From Scleropages formosus (lineage: Eukaryota; Chordata; Actinopteri; Osteoglossiformes; Osteoglossidae), in NCBI RefSeq assembly GCF_900964775.1, contig NC_041827.1, forward strand, positions 6,433,501-6,497,500: a stretch of DNA of 64,000 nt. The letters are read 5' to 3'. Positions 25,572-38,500 of this stretch are shown piece by piece; positions within the stretch are counted from its first letter, which is position 1, and each line of letters opens with the position of its first letter. Both the position numbers and the translations under genes were made by a program. The notes below the pieces were generated by a model. It had not been told where the DNA came from and ran no database searches. It saw only the letters and a list, made by a program, of their open reading frames with translations.

Positions 25572-28186
25572 CCACCGTTGTGGTAGAAAAAAGGCTATCT
25601 GTGGTTTCAATCCCCAGTCCTCATGTGTCAGTGACTCTGCTGGTTTTCAGTCTACCTGACAGCTTAAAGTGCCTAAATGTTACCTGATAAAATTGATTTG
25701 TCCTTCAAAAATGATGATGGCCGCAGTTTTTTTCTATGAGAATCAGGGTTAACAGCTTCTGAAGGATGGCATTTATATATGGCACTAAAAGTTGTGGGGT
25801 ACACTAGTTATACATTTTACAGTGACTTGTTTGGGTTTTTTTATGATCTGAAATGTAGTGAGACTCATTTTCGTGTTGCTTTTTGGGCAAATTTATCACT
25901 GCAATACAGGTTATTGACATACAAGTGATTTTCCTCCCTCCTTTCAACAAAAGGAGTATACTTGTCCAATGTTTTATACAAGCGGAATTAAAATAACAGA
26001 TATTAAGTGTACTATAAATATGATTTATAATAATTTATTACTATTTGTTGAATAAACATCGACAATCTATTTTTTTCAGGATCTGAAATTAAAAGGAGTG
26101 TTATGTGTGAAGGGTCTCCCATTTCATTGTTCTGTGGTAAAGTATCATCTGGATAATGGTTCATCTTTCATAGTGCCTGTTAATCCAGTTGAAGGAATTA
26201 TATGAAATCTTAGATTATTAAAGGTACTGAGTACATTGTACTTTTTAAATGACAGCACACAGTGTCATCAAGATCTATGATGCCAAGTACAGGTACACGG
26301 ATTCCTTTTTTTGTGGTCATGTTCAACCACTTCCCAACATGTCCAATGTAACCTGCTCGCTGCCTGAAGCCTACAAAATTATATCTGAGAGGTAGGATTT
26401 TTTTGCTTTCCAGAAATGTGGCCCACGGTATATTTCATTTGTATTATCAGGAAATGTGGCAATCTTCAAATACTTTGACTATAGTTATGTTTGCTTTTTA
26501 CAGTATCACTCCTTGGTCTTTATTTTTCTTTTTCCCCCTGTATAAGATGTGATGGTGAAGCACTCTGTGACTTGCTCTCGACTTCTGTATTTCCTGACTC
26601 ATGCAAGGGCACCTTTAAATACTTGGATATTGCATACAGCTGTCTAGAGAAATGTAAGTGTGTTTTATCCTGTACAAAATGGAAATGGATTTTCATAAGT
26701 GCACTTTTTAAAATATAATACATTACTCCAATATTAACTCTTTTACAGATACTGCAGTTACTCCTGAAGGCTTTGTTCAACGTCTCAGCTGTGGTATGTT
26801 TAAAATTTACAAGAAACCAATTTGTAATGGGTTAGGTATTCCTGCTGTTGGAGTGTGCCTACATCATCATTTCATTACTCATACCTTCTGTAGTTTCCTA
26901 TACTTATTCCTGTGAATTGCATACTGTAGAAAGAACCAAGTTGTTTTCTAGAAATTTTTCACACACCAGGAACAGAGTCTAGAAGGCCTTAATTGACTTT
27001 TGTTTTAAGAATGCACTGAATTAAATGTCAGGCTGTATTAAAAGCTGTCACATATTTGCTGGTGGATGAGCTGCAAGCACACAGGACACACACAGGACAT
27101 TAACATCAGTATGGCTGTGTGCTCTTTTTCAAATGTGTGCATACATCTGTGATGGAGAACACCCGGTAACACTGCGGAGCAGTAATAACAACCTTCTTAA
27201 CCTTTATTGTGTCTCATCATTGACACTCCAAAAAACCTCCAGTTGTCTGATGCTTCTTTACCTCTGTTTTGTAGAAGAGGGTGTGATAAGCATCCACAAG
27301 GCAAACTACAGACACACTGCCTTTTTATCCAGTGAAGGTGAACCCCATCAACAGGTGGATGATCCAGAGTGTCTCCAGTCTGAAGCATTATCAGTCCTCT
27401 CCCAAAAGTAATCACACATCGCATAGCTGTCCGCACAACGCTACTGCATGATTTTGTTTTTAGATTTGCTATGAGCTGTGGGATGGTGGTGCTGCTGTTT
27501 CACTGTACGTGAGCCGTTTGGTTGCAGGTTCAAATCAAGCACCATCTGTGTGGAGTTTCCATGTTCTTCCCGTGTTCATGTGTGCTTCCTCTCATAGTTC
27601 AGAGATGTGTTTCAGCATAAATGATAACTCCATTGCTCTGACTAGCCTACTGCTTCCAGGATAGGCTCCTGACCACTGTGACCCTTACTTGAACAGTGGT
27701 TAAGGATAGTGAATAAGCTCCTGTGAGAACATTTTATTTTGAATTATTTCTGTTTAGAGTGATTTGGGATATTTAGTTGATAACTTGCAATGTGAAATCA
27801 TAGGTGAGTATGGATAGGGTGGCACAGTGGCACAGCAAGTAGCACTGCTGTCTCAAAGCACCTGGGTGGTGCGAGAGGACATGTTTGATCCCCACTCAGC
27901 CTGTATGGAATTTGCGTGTTCTCCCCGTGTCTGTGTGAGTTTCTTCTGGGTGCTCTGGTTTCCTCCCACAGTCCAAAGACATTCTGTTCAGGTTCCGCAT
28001 AGTGTGTGAGTGACACAGAGAGAGTGTGTATCACTGATGTATGGATGAGTAACCCATTGTAAGTGTATCTAGCAGTGTAAGTCACCATGGTGAATAAGGT
28101 GTGTGGGCTGATAACGCTACATAGAGTTCATTGGAAACTGCTTTGGAGAAAAGGGTCCGCTAAATAAATAAATGTATGCATGTAAT

Positions 28187-28219
<33 letters not shown>

Positions 28220-31067
28220 AAATTGAACTCTGTGTGTGTGTGAGTGAGTACTCTGGTTTGGCTGGAGGTGCACCCAGTCCTACACTTCATCCTACCTAGG
28301 ACCGCTTTAGGTTGACTCCAGATCATTTTGTGGTAAAATGAATGAATAAATGTCTATATCTCTTCAAAGAGAAGTTATAGCAAGTGACAAAATAATGCAT
28401 TTTAATACTCTTGCTACTTGTTTTGTGTTACAAAATGAATAGGTGCAATGGAAAGAGGGTATGTGAGCTGAGTGTAAGTCCAGCTTTCCTGTCTGATCCC
28501 TGTGCTGATGGCATCAAATACCTGAACACTTCATACACCTGCCTCCCTGTTAGTGAGTAATGAAAAATAATGGTTTCTTTTAAAACCGCATCAACATGCA
28601 GTGATTGTATTACACTGCAGTGTAAAAGTATTGACTCAAATTCTTATTCACTTGTTCTTCAGAGGGCAGCGTAAGCTGTGAACACTCCGTCAGTGAACTC
28701 AACTGCGGTGCGGTACCTTCTGTTTGTAATTTATTCAGTTCCTTTATTAAAAATGAAGCCAGTGACCAGTTACATTTTGTGTTTCACACAGGAACAGACG
28801 TTATAAAAGTCTTCTATGCTACTTATGGACGCAGGGATGGAACAACTTGTTCTGCTGGACATGACCCACACAAAGTGGCTAATGTGAATTGTTTCCTTAA
28901 TTGTACTCAGATGTTGTCTATCAGGTAATTATTAAACACTCAATACACGAGTAGAATCCCGTGCATAAATATGATGAGGTGTGTTTTTTTATGCAAAAAC
29001 TGCAGTTCTAGATTATTTTGGTCTTTTGGCCAAAATTGTCCTGGTTTGTTTGATCATCGGGACATTCATACCATCGACAGAATGTGTTCCTTGTGATGAT
29101 AAAGTCTCGTCTTTTGCCATTGTATCAGTCATTTTGCTTAGCACACATGTATTTTCAAGTTAAATCAGAATATTTACCATTCCTCAGGTTAGAAGAGCAA
29201 ATATCCCTGTATTTAAAAATACACAGTTTTTGTCCTGAAGTCATACTAACTTTTTTTATAACATTGTATTCATTATCAGATGTGATGGCAAGACTCGATG
29301 TTCTGTCTCAGCCACAAACTCTGCCTTCCCTGATCCATGTGTCGGCACCAAAAAGTACCTTGAGGTGTTTTACGGCTGTTTCCCTGCCAGTAAGATAATA
29401 TACGTGACAAGAAATGGCGAAGATTTCAATACATTTCAATAAGTGACTAATGTATTAATCTTTGAATTCTTTCTGTTCATGATGCTAGGGAGAAGTATAA
29501 CATGTGAAGGTTCCATCAGTTACCTTGGCTGCGGTATGGCAGAATGACACAGGCATACAGTTCCCATTATTATAATTGAGTTCGTTTGCACCCCAAGATA
29601 AACTTGAAAGTGTGTGCACAACTTGTGTCCCATAGTTTTACCACAAAATGGTCATTTAATAAGAATCAGTCTTTCTCATGCGACATAATAGGTGTGTAAT
29701 GACCAATTCCATATGTTACTTTAGAGGAAATCATATGTGAAAACATGGCAGTAGTGCAGTTGCAAAAATAAGTGAAGCCTAAGTTGCATTGGTTAAACCT
29801 AGTAGATAAATAGAATCAGGAGTGTAAATCATTATTTGTTTATTTCATAAGTCCATTTGAAGATTTAGATTTTTAAAAATATTTTATACAACAATAGAGA
29901 TCATCCCTATAGGGTTCACATACTTTTGAGCACCACTGTATAATTACACCCTGACCTCATCCTCAAATTGAAAGTATCTGGAGTTTATGCATTTGCTGAT
30001 GTTGGCTGTGTGTTTACAGGGAAGGACCTCATAATGGTCTATGACGCAAACTACGGTCGGAGTAACTCCACTGTCTGCAGTGCTGGCCGTCCTGACAGTC
30101 AGACAACTACCACTAACTGCTTCCTGCCTGGTGCCTTTAAAGTGATGTCTGAAAAGTAAAGCTTTTACTGCAAAGCATACTCTACCTATAAATCCAAATA
30201 GAATGAATGTATAGCTGTACTGTTACTCTCGACAGGTGTAATGACAGAAGCAAGTGCGAAGTGATGGCCTCAAACAGCGTCTTTACGGATCCATGTTATG
30301 GCACGTACAAATACCTGGAAGTGTCATATGGCTGCCTCCCTGCAAGTAAGTGCGGTATTTTCACTGTGCATTTCAGTGCAGTCTTCAAATGCAATTGGAT
30401 TTGGTTCAGGTTCATATATTTCAGTCTAAGACTAGCTATACTTTTACAGTTGCTTGACTCTGAAGACATCCTTCCGTGCCTGGTAAGGAAATTATTTGAT
30501 CATTGTTGCTGATTGATTGCAGATATTGTATATTTAAAAAAAAAAAAAAAAAAAAAATCACACTATGCGGGCAGTCCTCAATTTATGATAGGGTATCATT
30601 CCCATCATATGTCACAAATATCCTTACAAACTGTATTACATTTACATTTACTCATGTAGTTCACACTTTTCTCCAAAGCAACTTAAAATGTTAATGTATC
30701 TACAATTATTTATCCATTTATACAGCTGCGTAATTTTACTGGAGCAATTGAGAGCAAGTACCTTGCTCAAGGGTACTACAGCTGGAGGTAGGATTTAAAC
30801 CTGTAACCTTTGGGTTCAAAAGGTGCAGTTCTAACTACTACTCTACCAGCTGTCCCCTTATTACATAGTTAACTTTCACAAAAGTGACATTCCATAACAG
30901 CTATTATATTTCTTCACTAATTTCACATATATTCATGTTAGCATATAACTACAGTATATGTTCATGTTGCACTGTTTTCAGTTTTATTTCTAAATCTATT
31001 GTCCTTTGCTTTTTCTCCTTCAGCACCACCACAACTCTGTTTTTCACTTGCTGTCCATTTTAGGTGA
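23775..31067 (+). CDS. Rhamnose/galactose-binding lectin, four SUEL domains, 15 coding exons
   Basis: Secreted SUEL-type lectin of the fish egg/serum family that binds L-rhamnose or D-galactose on microbial surfaces. Exons: 23775-23808, 25278-25301, 26080-26136, 26256-26391, 26547-26653, 26749-26793, 27275-27407, 28443-28552, 28663-28707, 28792-28924, 29280-29389, 29489-29533, 30020-30155, 30236-30345, 31024-31067; 1269 nt, 422 residues. The first two exons give a signal peptide ([20 protein letters not shown]). Four domains follow at about residues 20-119, 119-215, 215-311 and 311-408, each built from three exons. Domains 3 and 4 keep ANYGR/ATYGR and DPC..KYLEV.YGC. Domain 2 keeps DPC and KYL but reads ANYRH instead of YGR. 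Domain 1 reads AKYRY and PDSC. The last exon adds a short tail ending AVHFR; it is the least certain exon. Upstream domains look less able to bind sugar (inference). Confidence 0.88.
24090..24308 (+). repeat. SINE family C in lectin intron 1
   Basis: GTAATGGTTAGAAATGCTGC head to TGTCAGCTAACTGAATAAAT tail. Confidence 0.72.
25088..25138. repeat. (CA)n microsatellite
   Basis: About 25 uninterrupted CA units in lectin intron 1. Confidence 0.95.
25519..25569. repeat. (CA)n microsatellite
   Basis: About 25 CA units in lectin intron 2. Confidence 0.95.
27478..27715 (+). repeat. Old DANA-like SINE in lectin intron 7
   Basis: TGGTGCTGCTGTTTCACTG head, GTGTGGAGTTTCCATGTTC middle and GGATAGGCTCCTGACCACTG tail; strongly diverged. 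Confidence 0.6.
27814..28185 (+). repeat. V-SINE/DANA-like SINE, family B
   Basis: Full copy from GGGTGGCACAGTGGCACAGC to the TAAATAAATAAATG tail, followed by a (CA)n tract to 28219. In lectin intron 7. Confidence 0.82.
29600..29942. mobile_element. MITE copy 2
   Basis: Same element as 13112. The right end ACATACTTTTGAGCACCACT GTA followed by TA is the best-preserved terminal repeat. In lectin intron 12. Confidence 0.7.
30636..30858 (-). repeat. SINE family C in lectin intron 14
   Basis: TTCTCCAAAGCAACTTAAAA at the left, CTACCAGCTGTCCCC at the right. Confidence 0.75.
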
Positions 31068-31699
31068 AAAGTAACTTGAATGGAATCACAAGCAAAATGT
31101 TCTGCAAATCAAACACAGCTGTGGAGTGGGCATTTTTAAACAGTTTGAACAAACGAAACTCGAAAATAGCTATCCCATCACAAATACAGCTTCTTCTAAA
31201 CTGCGTATATCCAAATGGCTCTCTTAGAACATATAAGGTTTCCTCCAAAAGGAATGTGGTTAATGCTTGTTACAGGAAATGTCATGGAAAAGTCTCATGG
31301 ATGTGGCCTAGACTGATCTTCTGCATATTAAAGATTATTGGGGGTGGATCTATGATTAGCATGACTTGCTTATATAGTCTACATTAAAAATTGCTGCACT
31401 TGTATTTAGACATGTTTGTAAAATACCAATTTAGAGAGTCTTTTGTGTTTTTCAAAACCCCTTAATGCTGGAGAACAGTATGATGAGAGGACTGAAGATG
31501 GAGTATAGCTGGGATTAATGGGTGGCAAAACTGAACTGTTCTGTAAGTGAAACATCCCTTGCATACTTGAGTGTGGTGTGGGGTATTGCTTCTCATCTTT
31601 AAACCCTACTATATTCTAGAGTCTTGTAATGTGGAATATCAAAATACAGTATTACTAGGCAAGATCCAACTGAAACAGTGCAGAAACAAAGTAGACAAT
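31068..31699. other. Gap between lectin and atp6ap1
   Basis: About 0.6 kb. A 108-codon open frame on the plus strand at 31064-31387 overlaps the lectin stop and resembles no family I know. An ATTAAA at about 31327 could end the lectin mRNA. Confidence 0.35.
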
Positions 31700-32586
31700 T
31701 TTATTTAAATTAAATTTACTACATTTCCATCATCCAAAGGTCATTCGTTTCACCGTGTCATTTGAATATATTTGGTCAAAACAGAATTAGAAAAATATTT
31801 ACATCCAACAATGACATGTAAACATGAACAAACATTTTTTACAAGTTACATGTATGCAGTAGTTTTTCCTGGTACGTACATGAAAGATCAAACTCTCAGT
31901 TTCATCTTTTCATTTCACTAATGATTGTATTGCGTACAAATTCAAAGTTACAGCAAAGGAAACCAAAATATTTATTCTTGGCTACTTGTTTCATACCTGA
32001 GATTTCAATACAGATCCATAATAAACTCAAATCTATTATTTGTGTTTTGATACACTGAGCTGTGAATCTCAAAAGGCAAGTTAGGAACAGAATTTTAAGG
32101 CACATTTACTGTGATGTGCATTGTTTAACTCCTGAATCAGTTGTAAACAGCACAAGTTTACTGCAGGAACTGCAAATGGCAAATAACTCAGTAGCTGTAA
32201 TCAGAGAAAAGATTAACATTTACTGTTCATGAGTAAGAAATTCTCACTGTTTTTCATTGAAGTAAAATTACTTAATGACTTTAGGATCCTGTACTGCATT
32301 GAACAGATCACTTGCATAGTATGTCAAAAATATAGCTAGTTTTGAAATTAAATTATAAACTGTAAATGCTTGGGGGGTAGGAGACAAGTCTCAGATAAAT
32401 GAGTAGTGGTTTTGGAATTCCAGGAAAGTGAGAAAAGACAGAAATAAAACAATATCACAACGATGTTCAGAAGAAGGAATTGAAGAGATGAAAGGAAAAG
32501 TTATTCCACTCATTTTACATGTTGCAAGGCCTTGTGAGCAACAGAAGGGGGGGGGGAAATTTTTTTGGGTGATGGCGCACCTCCTG
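31700..32586 (-). other. atp6ap1: Probable 3' UTR of atp6ap1
   Basis: SINE-free stretch just after the atp6ap1 stop codon on the minus strand, ending at a minus-strand AATAAA (31700-31705). No gene is seen. Interpretation as 3' UTR rests on position and signal only. Confidence 0.5.
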
Positions 32587-35500
32587 TCACTCGTTCTGGG
32601 GCACTGAAATGGTGGGGCCCTTGGGGTCATCAAAGCGGTCCATGGTGCACACCTGCATGATCATGTGCAGACCATAGGTGAGGATCAGCAGCATGAGCAG
32701 TGATGTCAGCAGGCCCATCCAGATTGCTGGTGTGAAGAAGCTGGCACAGTCATTGGCATAGGAGAACCGACCCTTGGTCACACTGAATCCCTGGATCTGT
32801 GATAGGGAAAATTTATTGCTTATAGTGGCACTGTTCTCCTGACTTAGAGCTACTCAGTCAATAAAACAACTATACTCTGAAAGTTCACCAGTTTAAAAAT
32901 CATTAACTGGTACTTTTGTTTAACACCTTTGTCCAAGGCAACTTACACTGCGAGATACATTAATCTAGTCGAGTGCCTAACCATTCACACTACAGGGCAC
33001 CGTCACACCACACTCTACAGGTATGCTGGTCACCGATTCAACCGAAACATTTTCAGACAGTGGGAGGAAACCCACATGAAACTAGGAACAGGCAAGCTCC
33101 ACACAGACTGAGCCAGATTCAAACACACAATATAGGAGGTGTGAACCACCAGCAGTACCTGTTGTGACTAACTCATCTTGATCACTTCATCTCACCTCAC
33201 ATGTTTAAATTGCTTTCTGTGAAAGATTTTTAAAGCAGCAGCATTCATGTGCTACAAGGAAAGTTGTAGGGCAGCCTGTACCTGGAAACCACCGAAGGTG
33301 AGCATCCACTGGGTGGCACTGGGTGTGCGTGGGGCACTGCTGAAAATGTTGACAGATTCACAGTGGTAAGAGTACTCGCCAGGGGCATAGATGTCACGGG
33401 TGTCATTGAGGGTGGTATTCTGGTTGTCATATTCCAGCAATATCTGGTCCAAGGTGAACCATTTTCGTGCTGACACCTTGTAATCACGTTGACTCATGAC
33501 GAACCTGCAAGCAGAATAGCTTTAGAAGAGACATAGTCCAACAGCTCGAACTGACAGCTTGAACCAACCTGCATTCAGTAAGTGCACCTGGAGTCTCGAA
33601 CGCCACCGACAGGCACGACAGCACTTAAAGTCTATGCAACTCAAGTTCCTGCAATTTGACCTTGTGTGTCTTTTTTTGTGAGATGGATGAGAAGACTCAC
33701 GTAACACGGAAGGACTTGAAGCCCAGGACATTTTCATAGTTGATGGAGAGTCTGGGGAGGAAATGGAATCAGTATTTATGTTTACACATGTAACTTTCCC
33801 AATAGAGCAACAAAGTACCAACTGTATATCAAAACATATTCCATCATAGGGTCACACACTCCTTTATTCCACAATTTACATTTTTTACTGTTATTATGAA
33901 ATAAGCATTACTGTTGAAAAACAGCCATACTGTTGACACAATTGCTGATGCTGTATGTTTTGAAATTTCTTCATGCGGCAGCAGGTGCTGTAGTGGTTAG
34001 AGTGACTACCTTGGAACTGGAGGTCAAAGGTTCAAATTCCACCTCATTCTGTTGTACCCTTTAACACTGTACATATCCTAAATTGCTCCAGAAAAAAAAA
34101 TTACCCAACTGTGTAAAGGGGTAAATAATTGTAGGTAGCTTAACAGTGTAATCTATGGAGAAAAGCATTGTGAATAGTGAATAAATGTAAATTCGCTTAT
34201 GTCAGACCTTGTCTGGAGAACACGTGCGGTTCGCATCAAAAAAGACACACAAATGAGAAACTGAGCAGGTCAGGTCTGTTCTCACCTTGAATCCGTATCA
34301 GAGCATTTGGATCCATCCAACTTGGGGGTCTGGGCAAAGGTCTGAGTCGTCAGATTCGTCATTTCCCACTTGCCCTGGTAAACGCTGACAGTGAAGTTGT
34401 TCGCCCAGAACAGAATGCAGGCGTTGTTAGACGAGTCATTGAACTGCACCGGAGCGTAAACGTTGGTCTGCAGAAGAGAGCGGCCCACCAGCTGGGAGTC
34501 TAGAGACTGCTCTTGTATCACCTGTGGGCCACAACGAATAGACACACACACAAAACACAGGAATATATTGAAAAGAAAATTACAATGTGCACAAACTCAG
34601 AGATGAAGGGTTCGACTGAGGAACAAACAAAAACCCATGAAGCCACACAAGTGCGAGGAGAAAAAGTATCATTGTTTGGTTTTACCTGAGAGGGTCCGTG
34701 AGCGGTGTATATAGCAGTGTAAGGTATGGCCTGTGCCTTCATGATGTCTAGGATACGGCCTATGACTCCATCTACGGCACAGGAAACACCAGTCGTTAGA
34801 CCGTCCAGCAGTTCCCTTTGACTGTGAGCAATAACAGATGTCGAACCATGACGTGGAACATGCGACTGAAAGAAACTTTAATCCAACCTGCCCAGCGGGC
34901 AGAATGATAAAAACAAAGTGCCAGCCCTTTCAAAAGGTTAATCTTTGAGTCTGCTAGCATGAGACCATGAACTCCCTTTGTATACGATGGGAGTAAAGGA
35001 TAGAGCAGTACTGCAAAGCATGACACCAAAAAGACCTATTTAGAAAAAACCAAACTGAGAAAAACAGGTCAGTTTGTATTTAATCATTGTTTGCAGTCGC
35101 TGACCTATCTAACAAATAAGCTGTAATGTATAGACTTCCTAAGATGACTATTTGAACCATGAATATTAACATTCACACAGTTTAACACAACTGCCGAAAA
35201 GAGCAGCCTGGCCTTTGCCCAACAAGACTAACTCACCGTTTGCTCTTAGATCATCTTTAGAAGACGACACATCAGTTCTACAAGAGGGATCACAAACATG
35301 ACAATTTAAGGACAGAATCAAAAACATGACACCTGGGACATAATTTAATGTGTACAACAGGACATAATCAGCTGTTGGTCCATTTCGTTGTTTCAGTATC
35401 CTTTACAGAGCACAGAAATCAAAAATCCAAACACTGGGTCTTTCTATGATAAACTGTCCAAGGAAAGGAAGATGCAAAACATCCCGTCACAGATCTGGTC

Positions 35501-38500
35501 CACAATGGACGAGACTATGCGGCCTAGTGATGTTAAAGATTGTTTGTGGGGTTTTTTTTTGTATGAATACTGCAAAAAAAATTATATTGCATAAAGTCAT
35601 CCATTGTGATTCCTGGTGTTTTTTGTAAATCTTAATTTTCTCAAATCTTTTCCCTAAATGTGTATCAGCTTTGATCCTCCAGAGCGTAAAGCATGAGGAA
35701 AACCCCCCAAACGGTTCAATAAAGCCCAATAACCCCAAAACCAGAACATCCGTTTGAAAACCATGTATCATCATTAGCCCATTACTAAAATATTTACAGA
35801 GCTCATCTTCTCAAAATAATCTGTATGATCACAGCAGACTGCATGGCAGAACACTCAAAACTTCATTAAGACTTGGCCTGCAGAACTAGTGGACACACAA
35901 TGTTTTGCACTGTAAGGTTATGCAAATAAAGTTACCTGAACTCAATGATGATACATGGTGCCCCAACCATTCTTAAGTGTAACACTGAAGCAGTCACATT
36001 CACTTGTCAGTTATAAATGTAATATTTCTTAACTACACAAAGATGGCTCTCACGCCGTCTTACCCAGAGTAAGGTAGTCGGACGACCAGCAGGGCAGGAT
36101 CCGAGGCACTGAGATGGAGCTGGGCTAGGTTTTTGGGCTCCAGGTACAGTGGGGTTGTTCTCAGCTGCTCCTGAAGGAGCTGCACGATCCTGCTTGAACC
36201 CAGTTGTGACACTGAGGGCAGAACCAGCTGGCCAGAGGAGTTCTGCAAAGCAGACTGGGGCAGAGAGACAGACCACCGACCCGTCAGTGGATTCCATTGT
36301 TGGTCTCGGCTGGGCGAGAAAAAGGCGGTGAAGCTCACCTTAAGGTTGGGAAAGGCGCCGTCTTCTTCATTGCCAAACACCCCTCCGAAAACCGTGAAGT
36401 CATCTATGCTTAACTGGAGAAGGAAGGAAGGAAGGGAATCCACAAAATGACTTTTGGGAAACGCATAAGAACTCAAGTAGGACTCTGAATAACTTGGAAG
36501 ACAAAGAAATGAAAACTCCCAACACAACATCTCTATACAGACATTCACATTTTTATAAACTACAATCTGTCCTGAAACACAGACTGAATTTAATAGTGTT
36601 AGGAAACCAACAGCTATGCTGAAATATCTTCACACGTGTCTATAGGGGTGCTTGAAAGTATGTGAAGCTCTTGTGTCCCATAGTTTTACCACAAAATGGT
36701 TATTTAAGGAGAATCAGTGTTTCTCATGTGACATAATAGGTGTGTAATGACCAATTCCGTATGTTGCTTTAGAGGAAATTGTGTGTGGTAAAAAATGTGG
36801 TAGTAGTGCAGGTGTAAAAATAAGTGAAGCCCAAGATGTATTTGTTAAACCAATTAGGTAAGTAGAATCAGGAGTGTAAATCATAGTCATTTACTCATTC
36901 TATAAGTTTGAGATTTAACCTTTAGATAAGTTTAATGTAATATTTTACACAAGAATAATGATCACCCCTATAAGCTTCACATGCTGTCAAGCAGCACCAT
37001 ATACAACTGTAACATGCAACATGAAAATTTAAGATGTTGGGGGGGGAACATGAAAAAGAAAAAAGCAAAAAGGAAAATGTACTTGACATCCACAGAAATC
37101 TGTAGCATATTTCACAATTCCTTCAGATCAAAAATTTGGACCTCTATCCATGCTTCTCTCTTAATAAAAATATTGCTTCTTTTTTTTTTTAACGTTTTGG
37201 GGAAGCACATCTAAGACTTTCACATTGGAACACTATCTGCAGCCAATAAACACCTGATAATTTATAAGTAATCACAGGCTACATATCAGTAGCTGGAGGG
37301 CTTATGGATGCGGTGGATAGAGGAAGTTTTTAAAAAAAAAAAAAAGTGTGTCGACAGACAGGGCTCAGTGACACAAGGATGGGAAATCTTACACGGTCAC
37401 GAGGACAGCCACACAAATTCCTCTTTCTAATTAAAACTCACTTAGAAGAAAAAAAGATCCCTTGGCTTCAAACTGGACAACAGAAATAAATAAAATTACT
37501 AGCAAGAGGAAACATCAGTGATGTATATTTACATTTATTCATTCATCTGACAATTTTCTCCAAAAGCAACTTACACCATCAAGCTATGTCCAATTACTTA
37601 CCCATTTATACAGCTGGGTAATTTTAACAGGAGCAATTTAGGGTAAGTACCTTGCTCAAGGGTACTACAGCTGGAGGTGGGATTTGAACCCACGACCTTC
37701 AGGTCTAAAGGTAGCAGTTCTAACCACCACGCTACCGGCTGTCCCAGCACAAAGGGGCCACGTTCCGAGCGGTTACAACGTGAAGTTAACGCAAACAACG
37801 CGCAGATGCCGCAGCTGACCTTGTCCTGCTGGAAAAGTACCACGGCGCGTGGGCCTGAGCTGAGCACTGATGCCAGGAGGCTGGACAGCTGGGAACTGGA
37901 CACAACATGACCCGCTGGAGGCGAAGCCTCGGGGATCGGGCTCCTGTGGACTCAAAGACAGAGCTGCAGTCAGGGACGAAGGAAGGACCGGTCCAGCTGT
38001 ACTCTCAACACACAGACCCTGACCGCAAGGAAAAGAATAGGTGAACCCCTCAGGGGGAGGGGGGTCCAAGGTCACTTACCAGGTTGGATCTGTACACTGC
38101 GCTCCTTACAACTATTTACCCATAGAGCAGGGTGTTTTTACTCAAGTAATTCAGAGCGATATGCAACCCGCATAAACATTAAGATGAAGCTTTTAAAATT
38201 TAAGGGCATGGAGGGAGACACTGAATTGCATCCCCCCAGACATGCAAAAAATGTCAGTGTTTTATTCCCACAAACCTGTATTATTATCCCGCTATCCAAG
38301 GCGCCTTAGAGCGCTGGGCAATCAATTTTACACTGATTTACCCACTGAGCAGGATATATTTACACAACACTGCACCAATTCAGCAGGGTGACAGTGTCTT
38401 TGATCAAATCAAGGGCTCTACAGCAGAAAGGGATTCGAACCAGGGAGCAGTTTTACACACGACGACGGAAACTACTAGTGCTTAAGGCTTAAGCAGGAGG

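Noticed and set aside
28981-29163. Hydrophobic 60-codon frame in lectin intron 10
   Set aside because: It would interrupt a well-supported GT-AG intron between two SUEL exons and has no family match.
31064-31387. Plus-strand frame right after the lectin stop as an extra lectin exon
   Set aside because: It has no cysteine or DPC/YGR pattern of SUEL domains and is in a different frame from the terminal exon.
36060-36548. 162-codon minus-strand frame as a separate gene
   Set aside because: It is atp6ap1 exons 3 and 4 read through the short intron between them.
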